DNA of 64,000 bases from NCBI RefSeq assembly GCF_014524565.1, contig NZ_CP060139.1, forward strand, positions 744,001 to 808,000. The letters are read 5' to 3'. The DNA comes from Croceimicrobium hydrocarbonivorans (GTDB lineage Bacteria; Bacteroidota; Bacteroidia; Flavobacteriales; Schleiferiaceae). The notes below the pieces were generated by a model. That model made no database searches and had not been told where the DNA came from. It saw only the letters and a list, made by a program, of their open reading frames with translations. Below, one piece after another: positions 52,747 through 61,596 of this stretch. Each line of letters starts with the position of its first letter. The stretch's first letter is position 1. The position numbers and the translations under genes are program-made.

Positions 52747-54240
52747 ATGCTAAAGAAAATTTTACTCTTCTTAGGTTTAGTCTTGATATTCTTCGCCTCC
52801 TGTCGCAAGGAAGACGCGATTGTCACTGCATCTACCGAGCTGCGTTTTTCTACCGACACCGTTTATTTAGATACGGTTTTTGAGACCATCGGCTCCAGCA
52901 CCTACGAACTGAAGGTGTATAATGACAGCAAGGAATCTATTTCCATTCCCCGCATTCGCCTGGCAGATCCGGCCAGCCCCTATCGCTTAAACATTAATGG
53001 CACAGCCACTAATCAGCTGGATAATGTGGAAATTTTACCAGAAGACAGTATTTACATTTTTGTCGAAGTCAATGCCGGTGAAGTTCAAAATCAACCAGAC
53101 ATTGTGGTTGAAGATCAAATTCTCTTTGAGTTAAAAGGACTCTCTCAATCGGTTGAGCTGGTCACCCTGGCAAAGCAAGCCATATTCCATTTCCCCAATC
53201 GTTTTATCGTGATTGGCAGTGGACCGGGCGCGGTAGTGATCCCCTATTCGGTTATTAATTGCAATGAAAGCTGGGACGCGAGCTTACCTCATGTGGTGTA
53301 TGGATATGCCGTTGTGGACAGTGGCTGCACCCTTACTATGGACCCGGGACTCGATGTTCACTTCCACAATAACAGCGGCCTTTGGGTATTTAATGAAGGT
53401 CAATTGATAGTTGCCCCCGGCAGTCAGCCTGGCCAGGGCGATTCAGTAACCTTTAGCAGTGATCGACTCGAGCCTTTCTACGAAGATGTTCCCGGCCAAT
53501 GGGGTGGCGCATTGGGAGGTCTTTACATCGGTCAAGGCGGAAAAGCCAATATTAATAATCTGGTACTCAAGAACGCGGTAAATGGTCTACGAACCGATAG
53601 TGCTGTTTATTCTGATCAGCTTATCATCCGCAATTCCTATATTTTAAATTCTTCGCGAACAGCATTTTATGCTGGATATAGCAGTGTTGATGCTCAAAAT
53701 TTGGTGATCGCCAATCAAGGTTTGTATGGCTTTTATGCCTTTGGAGGGAATTATGAATTCCGCCATTGCACCTTTGCGAATTTCTGGAATCAATCTACCC
53801 GACAAGAAGCCTGTGTGCAGCTTACTAATTTCCTGGAATATCAAGATGAAACGGGAGCGATTCGCCGGGTAGTGCGTGATTTAGGTAATGCCTATTTCGG
53901 GAATTGTGTGATTGACGGGAACAATGAACAAGAGCTTACTTTAGCTCAAGATGAAGCTGCGCTTTTTAATTTCAGCTTTAATGATGTAATGCTGAAGCTG
54001 GATAATGATCCTGAAGATCGAGGCTTCTCCATTAATGATCCTGGCTTTAATTCCGTTTATGTTAACCTGGTAAGTGATTTTGTGAACCGCCAGGAAAACA
54101 TATACCAGTTAGACAGCCTGTCGCAATTAATTGACCAAGGCAATACCAATGATGGTTTTGTGGTTCCCACTGATATTCTGGGTGAAATTCGAAATTTCAA
54201 TGGCCTACCCGATCTGGGTGCCTTCGAAAGACAGTACTAG
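52747..54240 (+). CDS. Right-handed beta-helix lipoprotein
   Basis: A 497-residue protein. Lipoprotein signal 1-19 with Cys19 (LVLIFFASCRK). Residues about 25-150 form an immunoglobulin-like domain (FSTDTVYLDTVFETIGSSTY). From about 200 a parallel beta-helix with repeated turns (GGLYIGQGGKANINNLVLKN, then NSRTAFYAGYSSVDAQNLVI). The end DILGEIRNFNGLPDLGAFER is the usual terminal motif of such pectate-lyase-like Bacteroidota proteins. Surface or periplasmic; function unknown. Confidence 0.82.
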   Translation: MLKKILLFLGLVLIFFASCRKEDAIVTASTELRFSTDTVYLDTVFETIGSSTYELKVYNDSKESISIPRIRLADPASPYRLNINGTATNQLDNVEILPEDSIYIFVEVNAGEVQNQPDIVVEDQILFELKGLSQSVELVTLAKQAIFHFPNRFIVIGSGPGAVVIPYSVINCNESWDASLPHVVYGYAVVDSGCTLTMDPGLDVHFHNNSGLWVFNEGQLIVAPGSQPGQGDSVTFSSDRLEPFYEDVPGQWGGALGGLYIGQGGKANINNLVLKNAVNGLRTDSAVYSDQLIIRNSYILNSSRTAFYAGYSSVDAQNLVIANQGLYGFYAFGGNYEFRHCTFANFWNQSTRQEACVQLTNFLEYQDETGAIRRVVRDLGNAYFGNCVIDGNNEQELTLAQDEAALFNFSFNDVMLKLDNDPEDRGFSINDPGFNSVYVNLVSDFVNRQENIYQLDSLSQLIDQGNTNDGFVVPTDILGEIRNFNGLPDLGAFERQY

Positions 54241-54917
54241 AAAATAGCGTAGGAATACGAAAAGAGCATGCCCCAATAGGTATCATTGGTGCTGATTACG
54301 CCTTCCTTGGTTTCCAAGAAACCATCCATGGTATCACCACCGCTATTGGAAAAACGCAGCTCAAAAGTGAGGATACTTTGATAAGCCAAACGATACTTGG
54401 CTCCTAAGCCATAGAAATAACTAAAGCCCGAATAGGCATTGGTTTCCACATCAATATCCTCGGGAATTAACTTATTAAAACTAAGCTCAGGATTCCAACC
54501 GGTAACCCCTACTCCACCTTTAATAAAAACCGTCCACTTATCTTCCAAGTGGTATTTGCCAAAGCGGATGAAGTGAATCTCAGTAAAGGCATTGCTATTT
54601 AATAAGCTGGTGCGAACGGATAAACCACGATTGAAGTTATTATGGTTTTGATCAGCAGCCTTAAGGTTGGCATAATTTACATCAAAGCCAATTCCGAACC
54701 AATCATTCACATGGTACTTAGCAAACACTGAAATGGAAGGAGCCATTTCAGCCAGAACCGCATTTACATTGGAGGAATTCGCAATTTCATTGCTCATATT
54801 CATGGTTCCCAATCCACCACCAAATTCATAGTATTTGGTACGCTTGGTTTGAGCATTGGAGTTAAAGCTTAAACCGAGGGCTAAGCAGAGAATTCCGAAT
54901 CGAATGCAGTTCTTCAT
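54237..54917 (-). CDS. Outer-membrane beta-barrel protein
   Basis: A 226-residue protein. Signal peptide 1-22 (FGILCLALGLSFNSNA). Alternating amphipathic strands (YYEFGGGLGTMNMSNE, DWFGIGFDVNYANLKA, WTVFIKGGVGVTGWNPEL) and a final strand ending in an aromatic residue (YSYAIF) fit a PorT/OmpA-like small barrel. Starts inside the end of yaaA (ATGA). Stop overlaps the convergent beta-helix gene by 4 nt. Confidence 0.8.
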   Translation of the reverse strand: MKNCIRFGILCLALGLSFNSNAQTKRTKYYEFGGGLGTMNMSNEIANSSNVNAVLAEMAPSISVFAKYHVNDWFGIGFDVNYANLKAADQNHNNFNRGLSVRTSLLNSNAFTEIHFIRFGKYHLEDKWTVFIKGGVGVTGWNPELSFNKLIPEDIDVETNAYSGFSYFYGLGAKYRLAYQSILTFELRFSNSGGDTMDGFLETKEGVISTNDTYWGMLFSYSYAIF

Positions 54918-55678
54918 TTTTGATCTCTTAAAAACACCAGTTTTTGTGGCTCAGAGCGGCTGGCGTCGAAATAGTATCCCGCTAAGTTAAAATCTTTTAG
55001 GTCTCGCCAATCACTGATGCGATGTTGCACGATAAAATTTGCCATTAAGCCCCTAGCTTTTTTCGCAAAAAAGGATAACACTTTATACTCTCCTTTCGAA
55101 TAATCGAGGAAGTCTACATCAATCATGGGGTTCTTCAGTTCCAATTGTTTAACTACCTGAGCATACTCCTTACTGGCCAGATTTACAATGGTTTCATCCT
55201 CCGCTAAATTCTGCGCAAAAAAATCTTTCAACACAGGCTCCCAATGGGCGTATAAATTTGGCTTACGCCCGATGGGTAATGCCGTCCCCATTTCTAATCG
55301 GTAAGGTTGAATTAGGGTATCAGGCCGCAATATGCCGTACCAGCCTGACAAAATCCAGAGGACTTCCCGGGCAAAATCCATATCAGGTTCCGACCAATTC
55401 CAGGCTTCCAATCCCAAGTACACATCACCTTTAAAGGCTAGTACCGCCTGACGAGCTTGCGCATTACTTTCAATCGTCCAATCCAAATTCCTTTGACGAT
55501 TCACTTTTGCCAGGTCTTTGCTGATTTTTTGCAGAGCCATCAATTTAGGAACGCTGAGTTTGGCCATTTTATTCCCAACTTTTTGGGAGGCATCCGGAAA
55601 ATAGGGTTCCACACCGGAGCCAATTTTCTGCTCAGAATTAAAGTCTAAGGTCTTGGCGGGAGAAAGCAATGTTTTCAT
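54914..55678 (-). CDS. yaaA: Peroxide stress protein YaaA
   Basis: A 254-residue protein of the YaaA/DUF328 family. MKTLLSPAKTLDF at the N-terminus, AQARQAVLAFKGDVYLGLEA and LSGWYGILRPDTLIQPYRLEMG in the middle. In E. coli it limits free iron and DNA damage under H2O2 stress. Its -7 box lies only 4 nt before the ATG. Followed with a 4-nt overlap by the outer-membrane protein gene. Confidence 0.95.
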   Translation of the reverse strand: MKTLLSPAKTLDFNSEQKIGSGVEPYFPDASQKVGNKMAKLSVPKLMALQKISKDLAKVNRQRNLDWTIESNAQARQAVLAFKGDVYLGLEAWNWSEPDMDFAREVLWILSGWYGILRPDTLIQPYRLEMGTALPIGRKPNLYAHWEPVLKDFFAQNLAEDETIVNLASKEYAQVVKQLELKNPMIDVDFLDYSKGEYKVLSFFAKKARGLMANFIVQHRISDWRDLKDFNLAGYYFDASRSEPQKLVFLRDQK

Positions 55679-55682
55679 GGCT

Positions 55683-55690
55683 CAAATATA
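55683..55690 (-). promoter_or_regulatory. -7 box of yaaA
   Basis: Minus-strand TATATTTG matches TAnnTTTG exactly and ends 4 nt before the ATG, so the transcript would be leaderless. A second TATTTTTG (minus strand) lies about 15 nt upstream and would give a short leader instead. Confidence 0.45.
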
Positions 55691-55739
55691 ATTCGGCAAA
55701 AATATTTGCTTGGTGATTTCAGTGGGAATGGCACAAAAA

Positions 55740-55767
55740 AAGGCGTGATGTTTAAACATCACGCCTT
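55740..55767. terminator. Bidirectional terminator downstream of the MORN-like gene
   Basis: AAGGCGTGATG-TTTAAA-CATCACGCCTT is a perfect 28-nt inverted repeat with A-rich sequence on the plus side, 21 nt after the minus-strand gene stop. Confidence 0.85.
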
Positions 55768-55787
55768 CTTGTGTTTTGTCTTTATTC

Positions 55788-56150
55788 TTAGCGTTCTACA
55801 TGCAAGTTACGCTCGTCTACTGACCAAGAGCGAATATTGCTTACTCGGTTATCAAGGTAATTCACCTCATACAATGTATTGCGATCTTGAGACCACACAA
55901 ACCAAACGCCTTCTTTCTTGCCATCTACATAAGTAGCTTCAATCCGAACTTGTCCATCACGTGTATATTCGGTCCATTGACCATGTGATTTACCATCTTT
56001 AAAGAAGCCCACTTCTTTCACTATATCAGTCCCATCAAAGTACTTTGTTACTTTGACTTGCTTTCCAACGCGCTCGTAAGTGGGGCTCTGAGCATATGCT
56101 GTAGCCGCCATCATAAAGCCTATCACCAAAATTCCGATTAACTTTTTCAT
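55788..56150 (-). CDS. Secreted MORN/YwqK-like repeat protein
   Basis: A 120-residue protein. Signal peptide 1-20 (MKKLIGILVIGFMMAATAYA). Three repeats of the YwqK/MORN kind: EVGFFKDGKSHGQWTEYTRD, IEATYVDGKKEGVWFVWSQD, and VNYLDNRVSNIRSW. Such proteins are called toxin-antitoxin YwqK antitoxins in some databases, but there is no toxin partner here and the protein is exported. Own promoter and terminator. Function unknown. Confidence 0.8.
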   Translation of the reverse strand: MKKLIGILVIGFMMAATAYAQSPTYERVGKQVKVTKYFDGTDIVKEVGFFKDGKSHGQWTEYTRDGQVRIEATYVDGKKEGVWFVWSQDRNTLYEVNYLDNRVSNIRSWSVDERNLHVER

Positions 56151-56180
56151 GACTACAGTTTTTTTAAGGTTTCAACCCTA

Positions 56181-56226
56181 CAAAGATACAAAATATATTT
56201 ACACTGAGTTAACATTGGGTTAACAT
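56181..56226 (-). promoter_or_regulatory. Promoter of the MORN-like gene with 11-bp-spaced direct repeats
   Basis: Minus-strand TATCTTTG (56188-56181) is an exact -7 box. Upstream, GTTAACAT occurs twice on the plus strand (56208-56215 and 56219-56226), one helical turn apart. This is the layout of OmpR/PhoB-type response-regulator sites. The regulator is unknown. Confidence 0.5.
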
Positions 56227-56330
56227 AAAACATCGCAAATAGTCATTTGCAGCTGATTTTCAGTCACTTAAATTGTTAAGCTCAGGTAAATTTAATGTTA
56301 ACCAAGGCCGGCAAGAGGTCCTAAAACAAA

Positions 56331-56358
56331 AAAAGGCCGGCATAAAAGCCGACCTTTT
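56331..56358 (-). terminator. Terminator of the P5C dehydrogenase gene
   Basis: On the minus strand GGTCGGC-TTTTAT-GCCGGCC (one T-G pair) followed by seven T, 20 nt after the stop. Confidence 0.8.
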
Positions 56359-56378
56359 TAATTCTATATAAGACTAAA

Positions 56379-58016
56379 CTAGTCCTTTGCCAGGAAAGGA
56401 TAGCCATAGTGCTCAGGTGTAAGCAAGGTTTCCTTAATCAATCGAGGGCTTACCCAACGATATAAGTTTTGCTTAGAACCTGCCTTATCATTAGTACCAG
56501 AAGCTCGAGCACCACCAAAAGGTTGCTGTCCTACTACGGCTCCTGTAGGCTTATCATTAATATAGAAGTTACCTGCCGCATTTCTCAGAGCACGCTCTCC
56601 TACTTCCAGAGCATAGCGATCTTCTGAGAATAAAGCACCGGTAAGGGCATAGGGAGAAGTTTCGTCAACCAATTTCAGGGTTTCCTCGTACTGATCTTCC
56701 GGGTATACATAAATTGTAAGTACCGGTCCGAATAACTCCTCTTCCATAGTAACATACTTCGGATCACTAGCTACGATAACCGTAGGCTCAATGAAATAAC
56801 CTTTCGATTTATCGTAATTACCACCGGCTATAATTTCAGCGTTAGAATCAGCTTTCGCCTGATCGATATACTTGGCCAACTTATCAAAGGCTCCCTCATG
56901 AATAACCGCAGTAATGAAGTTTTCAAAATCACGAGGACTCCCCATATTAAGTTCAGCCATGGTATTCACCAAGCCTGTTTTAACCGCTTGCCAAAGATTA
57001 GAAGGAATATAGGCCCGTGAAGCGGCACTACATTTTTGCCCTTGGAATTCAAAAGCACCACGAATCAAAGCAGTAACTACCTGCTGAACTTTAGCGGTGC
57101 GGTGCACCATCACAAAGTCCTTACCACCGGTTTCCCCAACGATACGAGGATAGGTGCGGTACTTAGTGATATTATTCCCGATAGTTTTCCAAATGTTCTG
57201 GAATACGGTAGTAGATCCAGTATAATGCAATCCGGCAAAATCAGGATGGCCAAATACGATATCAGCCGTTTCCTGAGGATCGGTAATAATCATATTAATC
57301 ACTCCAGGAGGAATACCTGCTTCCTCAAATATCTCCATTAAGAGATGAGCGGAATAAAGCTGACTTAAAGAGGGTTTCCAAACTACAGTATTCCCCATCA
57401 TCGCCATGCTGGTAGGCAAATTACCGGCAATTGCGGTAAAGTTGAACGGAGTAATGGCGAAGGTGAATCCCTCCAATGGACGGTAATCCACACGGTTCCA
57501 TAATCCCGAATGTGAGTGGGTATAAGGTTGCTCTGCATAAATCTCAGTCGCATACTGCACATTGAAACGCAGGAAGTCTGCCAACTCACAAGCGGAATCA
57601 ATCTCGGCCTGGAAAATGGTTTTCGACTGCTGAATCATGGTAGCAGCATTAATTCGGGCGCGGTAAGGACCGGCTACCAAATCAGCGGCTTTTAAGAAAA
57701 TGGCGGAGCGATTGGCCCAAGACATATTTTCCCAAGCTTCTTTAGCATCCAAGGAAGCCTGAATAGCTTCGTGCACATGCTTAGCTTCTCCGAAATGAAA
57801 AGAACCTACATTATGTTGATGATCATGTGGAGGTAAAACCCGCATGGTTTTGCCGGTTTCGATACGCTTACCATTAATAACCATAGGGATATTAAGGGTT
57901 TCATTCCACATTTTATCGTAAGCTGCTTGTACTTCTGCACGCTCAGCAGAGCCGGGGGCATATCCTTGAATCGGCTCGTTGATGGCCTGAGGCACGTGAT
58001 AAAAGCCTTTTTCCAT
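56379..58016 (-). CDS. pruA: L-glutamate gamma-semialdehyde (1-pyrroline-5-carboxylate) dehydrogenase
   Basis: A 545-residue aldehyde dehydrogenase of the stand-alone P5CDH type. Catalytic Cys329 (FEFQGQKCSAASRAYIPS), Glu295 (RIVGETGGKDFVMVH), and NAD-site ITPFNFTAIAGNLP and VVWKPS. It oxidises glutamate semialdehyde to glutamate in proline breakdown. No proline dehydrogenase is in this window. Own promoter (-7 TACCTTTG) and terminator. Confidence 0.95.
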   Translation of the reverse strand: MEKGFYHVPQAINEPIQGYAPGSAERAEVQAAYDKMWNETLNIPMVINGKRIETGKTMRVLPPHDHQHNVGSFHFGEAKHVHEAIQASLDAKEAWENMSWANRSAIFLKAADLVAGPYRARINAATMIQQSKTIFQAEIDSACELADFLRFNVQYATEIYAEQPYTHSHSGLWNRVDYRPLEGFTFAITPFNFTAIAGNLPTSMAMMGNTVVWKPSLSQLYSAHLLMEIFEEAGIPPGVINMIITDPQETADIVFGHPDFAGLHYTGSTTVFQNIWKTIGNNITKYRTYPRIVGETGGKDFVMVHRTAKVQQVVTALIRGAFEFQGQKCSAASRAYIPSNLWQAVKTGLVNTMAELNMGSPRDFENFITAVIHEGAFDKLAKYIDQAKADSNAEIIAGGNYDKSKGYFIEPTVIVASDPKYVTMEEELFGPVLTIYVYPEDQYEETLKLVDETSPYALTGALFSEDRYALEVGERALRNAAGNFYINDKPTGAVVGQQPFGGARASGTNDKAGSKQNLYRWVSPRLIKETLLTPEHYGYPFLAKD

Positions 58017-58048
58017 TTTACTGTTTTTAAGAGGTTAAAAAAGGTTCC

Positions 58049-58056
58049 CAAAGGTA
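58049..58056 (-). promoter_or_regulatory. -7 box of pruA
   Basis: Minus-strand TACCTTTG matches TAnnTTTG exactly, 32 nt before the pruA ATG; a T-rich stretch sits at the -33 distance. Confidence 0.55.
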
Positions 58057-58111
58057 CACCTTATGCTTGGGCTAAAAAAAGAGAAGGGTCACCTAAAGCG
58101 CTCGCTGCTAT

Positions 58112-58672
58112 TTACATGAATGGCAGCTCATGTCGACCTAAATTGATAGTCAATCCAACATTTACAAAACTGATCCCATAGCCGATCTCTCCAAAGACAC
58201 CAAACTTATTATCAAAGAGATAACGACCGCCAACAAATCCGGCCAAACGGCTTTCATTAACTCCAAATGCAGTGATATTTCCAAATACAGGCAGGGTACC
58301 TTCTATAATTCTGGATGAAGTAAAAGTGTAGCCGAAAAAAGCCCCTCCATAAACATCAAAATTATCCGTCAACTCCAAATTATAGGAACCGCGTACTCCG
58401 AGGATTACCAGGTTATTATTCCAGATCAGCCCCCAAGCAGGGTCCTCCACTCTGGCGCTGGTATATCCAGCATAAATACCGCCTAATATATTTTCGGTAA
58501 TAGCGTACTCGCCCATTATACTTACCGGAGGAATTAAGGAAGTTCCCGTTACTTGGGCTCCAATTCCAAATCCTGCTGAACCCAGCATTTCGCCGGTTTT
58601 GAATTGAGCTTTTGCAAAGCTTCCGCAAAGCATCATGGCTATAAAGGCTAGCCAAATTTGTTTTTTATACAT
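58112..58672 (-). CDS. Small outer-membrane beta-barrel protein
   Basis: A 186-residue protein. Signal peptide 1-22 (IWLAFIAMMLCGSFAKAQ). Short amphipathic strands with glycine turns (LGSAGFGIGAQVTG, ILGGIYAGYTSARVED, FDVYGGAFFGYTF, FGEIGYGISFVNVGLTINLG) fit an 8-stranded OmpW/OmpX-like barrel. Function unknown; no operon partner is clear. Confidence 0.8.
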   Translation of the reverse strand: MYKKQIWLAFIAMMLCGSFAKAQFKTGEMLGSAGFGIGAQVTGTSLIPPVSIMGEYAITENILGGIYAGYTSARVEDPAWGLIWNNNLVILGVRGSYNLELTDNFDVYGGAFFGYTFTSSRIIEGTLPVFGNITAFGVNESRLAGFVGGRYLFDNKFGVFGEIGYGISFVNVGLTINLGRHELPFM

Positions 58673-58704
58673 GGTTGATTTTTAAATGAGAGCCCGAATT
58701 TATT

Positions 58705-59364
58705 TCATTTAACTGAAACAGGCAGCTCATCTTTAGGCTTGCGGGCCATTTGATACACCTTAGGAATGGAAGAGCCTTCACTAAAATAGAGCGCACTTAA
58801 AAATTGATTGCACCAAGCTCCGGTATCGATATACCAGGCATTCTCATTAGGCTTAAACATGGGCTTGCCCGCACTAATGATATTATGCCCTATCACCTGC
58901 AACTTTGCTAATCGTTTTAAGGTCTTGCGATTTTTCAATAATCCATTTAGGTCGGATGGATCAAAGGGATCTAAAGCTGTTTCTGATAATCCGGCATGAC
59001 TCACAAACAATTGCTCCGACTCCCAATGCAGGGGTAATCGACTGATTTCACGAGCCACCTCACGCGGACTTAATCCAGCCTCCACAAATGCCGTACATAG
59101 ATTTTGAAAACTGCGAGTTCGAGCATTATGGCGGTAGTTCTCTAAAAACCATTGCTCATGGTTACCGCGAATCAAGATCACCTTTTGGGGATGCAGGGCT
59201 TTTAATTTAAGCCAGTATTTAAAAGCCTTAACCGAATGAGGACCTTTATTAATAAGATCTCCCACCAGCACCAAGTTATCCTCCTCCGGTTGCCAGCGCT
59301 CCCGGATTAAGGCTTTTAAAGTGTGGTAACAACCATGCACATCACCAAGGATGAGCACTCCCAT
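58705..59364 (-). CDS. Metallophosphoesterase, serine/threonine phosphatase-like
   Basis: A 219-residue calcineurin-like enzyme. Metal-binding blocks: LILGDVHGCYHTL (near 5-17), VLVGDLINKGPHS (33-45), LIRGNHEQWFL (about 80-90), and later histidines in LFVSHAGLS and QVIGHN. Closest in layout to PrpA/ApaH-like phosphatases. The substrate may be phosphoproteins or dinucleoside polyphosphates. Lies 10 nt after dnaN and is probably co-transcribed. Confidence 0.88.
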   Translation of the reverse strand: MGVLILGDVHGCYHTLKALIRERWQPEEDNLVLVGDLINKGPHSVKAFKYWLKLKALHPQKVILIRGNHEQWFLENYRHNARTRSFQNLCTAFVEAGLSPREVAREISRLPLHWESEQLFVSHAGLSETALDPFDPSDLNGLLKNRKTLKRLAKLQVIGHNIISAGKPMFKPNENAWYIDTGAWCNQFLSALYFSEGSSIPKVYQMARKPKDELPVSVK

Positions 59365-59374
59365 GGATGAAATT

Positions 59375-60496
59375 TTAGGAATTCAGCATCACTGGCATCA
59401 CCAGCATCAGAATATTCTCTCCATCTTCCAAAGCATCTGCCGGAAGGATAATACCGGCACGGTTAGGAGCCGACATTTCGAGGTGAATATTATCCGACTC
59501 AAGATTGGTAAGCATCTCTGTAAGGAAACGAGAATTGAAACCAATTTCCATGTCCTCACCTTGATAGTTACAGCTTAAGCGCTCGTGGGCCTTATTTGAA
59601 AAATCCACATCTTCCGCCATGATCTGAAGCTCGCTTCCGGCCATTTTAAGGCGTACTTGATGGGTAGTTTTATTAGAGAAAATGGCTACCCTTTTGGCTG
59701 AGCTTAAGAACTTACTACGCTCAATCTCCAATACATTGGGGTTTTCCTTAGGAATTACCGCCTCGTAGTTAGGGTATTTACCATCAATTAAGCGGCTGCT
59801 TAAAACGATGTTTTCAAACTCAAAGCGAGCATTGGTTTCGTTGTAGTGGATTTTCACCTCATCACCAACACTGGCCAAAGTAGATTTTAAAATGGTAAGC
59901 GGTTTACGTGGCATGATAAACTCAGCTGTATGATCAGCTTGAATATCAGTACGACGGTAACGCACTAATTTATGGGCATCAGTGGCTACGAAAGTTAGAT
60001 TCTCAGAGCTAAACTGGAAGAATACTCCCGACATCACCGGACGTAAATCATCGTTACCCGCAGCAAAGAGAGTCTTATTAATGGCCGTTGCCAAAATTTC
60101 GGAAGGAATAGTAGTAGTACTCACATCCTCCATTTCAGGAAGCTGTGGAAATTCATCTCCTTCTACAAAGGCCAAGCTATAACGACCGTAGTCAGAAGAG
60201 ATCTCAACTGTCATACTAGACTCGTCGGTGGTAAAAGTTACCGGCTGCTCTGGTAAGGCTTTCAAACCATCCAGCAATAAACGAGCTGGCACTGCTGCAA
60301 CACCGTCTTCATCTCCTTGAACTTCCAAGGTAGACTTAATGGTAGATTCCAAATCAGAAGCCGAGATACTCAATTGAGAACCTTCGAGCTGCAATAAGAA
60401 GTTATCGAGGATGGGGAGTGTATTGTTGTTATTGAGCACTCCACCCACAATTTGCAGTTGTTTTAAAAGCGCTCCGCTGGATACGATGAATTTCAT
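59375..60496 (-). CDS. dnaN: DNA polymerase III beta subunit (sliding clamp)
   Basis: A 373-residue three-domain clamp. N-terminus MKFIVSSGALLKQLQIVGGV, YSLAFVEGDEFPQLP, LTFVATDAHKLVRYR, and the C-terminal P-M-x-L-like end reading LMLVMPVMLNS. Holds the replicative polymerase on DNA. An exact -7 box lies upstream. It is not near dnaA here. Confidence 0.97.
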   Translation of the reverse strand: MKFIVSSGALLKQLQIVGGVLNNNNTLPILDNFLLQLEGSQLSISASDLESTIKSTLEVQGDEDGVAAVPARLLLDGLKALPEQPVTFTTDESSMTVEISSDYGRYSLAFVEGDEFPQLPEMEDVSTTTIPSEILATAINKTLFAAGNDDLRPVMSGVFFQFSSENLTFVATDAHKLVRYRRTDIQADHTAEFIMPRKPLTILKSTLASVGDEVKIHYNETNARFEFENIVLSSRLIDGKYPNYEAVIPKENPNVLEIERSKFLSSAKRVAIFSNKTTHQVRLKMAGSELQIMAEDVDFSNKAHERLSCNYQGEDMEIGFNSRFLTEMLTNLESDNIHLEMSAPNRAGIILPADALEDGENILMLVMPVMLNS

Positions 60497-60524
60497 AAAT
60501 CCGCTTTTGTAAAATTTTAAGCCA

Positions 60525-60532
60525 CAAATATA
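60525..60532 (-). promoter_or_regulatory. -7 box of dnaN
   Basis: Minus-strand TATATTTG matches TAnnTTTG exactly, 28 nt before the dnaN ATG. Confidence 0.55.
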
Positions 60533-60581
60533 GCCACTTAATGGCCTCTAATCCATGGCTGAAAAATTTTTAGTAATCCCT

Positions 60582-61595
60582 TTAATCCTGCTCCAGTTCT
60601 TCTTTGCTCTTAAGAACATTACGCAGACCATAGTATTGTAAAAGGATCATTCGATTATCATTGATAAAACCGTGTAGGCGATCGGGGTCATAAAAAGACC
60701 TAGGATCATCGTAATCAATGGTTTCGGGGGCCGCCTTAATCTTATATCCACTTACCTTATTCACTTTTCCATTGGTGCTGGTAACGGTTAGCCTAAACAC
60801 TGGCGTAGAGGCCAAGAGGGAGTCACGTCGAGCAAAAATGGGATCGGAAGGAATAATCTCTCCCTCATATTTTAGCTGTGCGCAAGCTGCTAGATACAAT
60901 TTCCCTTTCAAGGTGGAGAATTTACGATCCACTTCCTGATTTTCCAGCGAAACCATGTAGATACTATCCGGCGAGAACACCCGAATTTTAAAACTAGCCT
61001 CTAGGGAATCCGGATAAATCATTTCTACCTCTTTAATATTAGCGGCATTTATGCGTACGGCATTTCGAGCCCGCCACAAATAAGGTTCGGTGATAAAGCG
61101 GGTATTTAAAAAGCCATTGAAGCCGGGGATATGCACTGCATAAGGTAAATCACCATCCTCCAGCTTCATATAAGTAGCCATATCATTGGAGGTTTGGAGG
61201 CCTACATAAATAACCTTCGCTAATTGATCGCCTTTGTAAATCTCTACGCGCTTACCATATACAGCGATATGCTTTTCAACTTCCGGAACCATGCGTTGTG
61301 GAACGAAATTTTTCAACTCCATTCGATACAAGGTTTCCATTAATACTTCAATGGCATCACGACGTACCGGATACTCATTATCTAAAATCCAGCCCTCACT
61401 GGTACGCTGGATCGTAGATTTATTCGGCGTTTTATCACTGAGTACAATCTTGGTGATAGCAGCCGTATCCTTAATTGCAAAGTCGTAATTCTGGGGGCCC
61501 TCCAAACTACTATTGCCCTTATCTTCACTTAAGAGATATCCGGCTACAGCCAGAAGTACAATAAATACAATAAGGTAGAGTAGATTCTTTTTCAT
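60582..61595 (-). CDS. DUF4340 protein of the gld operon
   Basis: A 337-residue protein with one N-terminal membrane helix (about 4-22, LLYLIVFIVLLAVAGYLL) and a large periplasmic-side domain. The DUF4340 pattern is visible in FAIKDTAAITKIVLSDKTPN, GWILDNEYPVRRDAIEVLME and TYMKLEDGDLPYAVHIPGF. DUF4340 genes commonly follow gldG-type ABC auxiliary genes; here the start is 1 nt after the gldG stop. A likely partner of the GldFG transporter; exact role unknown. Confidence 0.85.
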   Translation of the reverse strand: MKKNLLYLIVFIVLLAVAGYLLSEDKGNSSLEGPQNYDFAIKDTAAITKIVLSDKTPNKSTIQRTSEGWILDNEYPVRRDAIEVLMETLYRMELKNFVPQRMVPEVEKHIAVYGKRVEIYKGDQLAKVIYVGLQTSNDMATYMKLEDGDLPYAVHIPGFNGFLNTRFITEPYLWRARNAVRINAANIKEVEMIYPDSLEASFKIRVFSPDSIYMVSLENQEVDRKFSTLKGKLYLAACAQLKYEGEIIPSDPIFARRDSLLASTPVFRLTVTSTNGKVNKVSGYKIKAAPETIDYDDPRSFYDPDRLHGFINDNRMILLQYYGLRNVLKSKEELEQD

Positions 61596-61596
61596 T

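Noticed and set aside
55788-56150. Antitoxin of a toxin-antitoxin pair
   Set aside because: The YwqK label is a database name only; the protein has a signal peptide and no toxin gene adjoins it.
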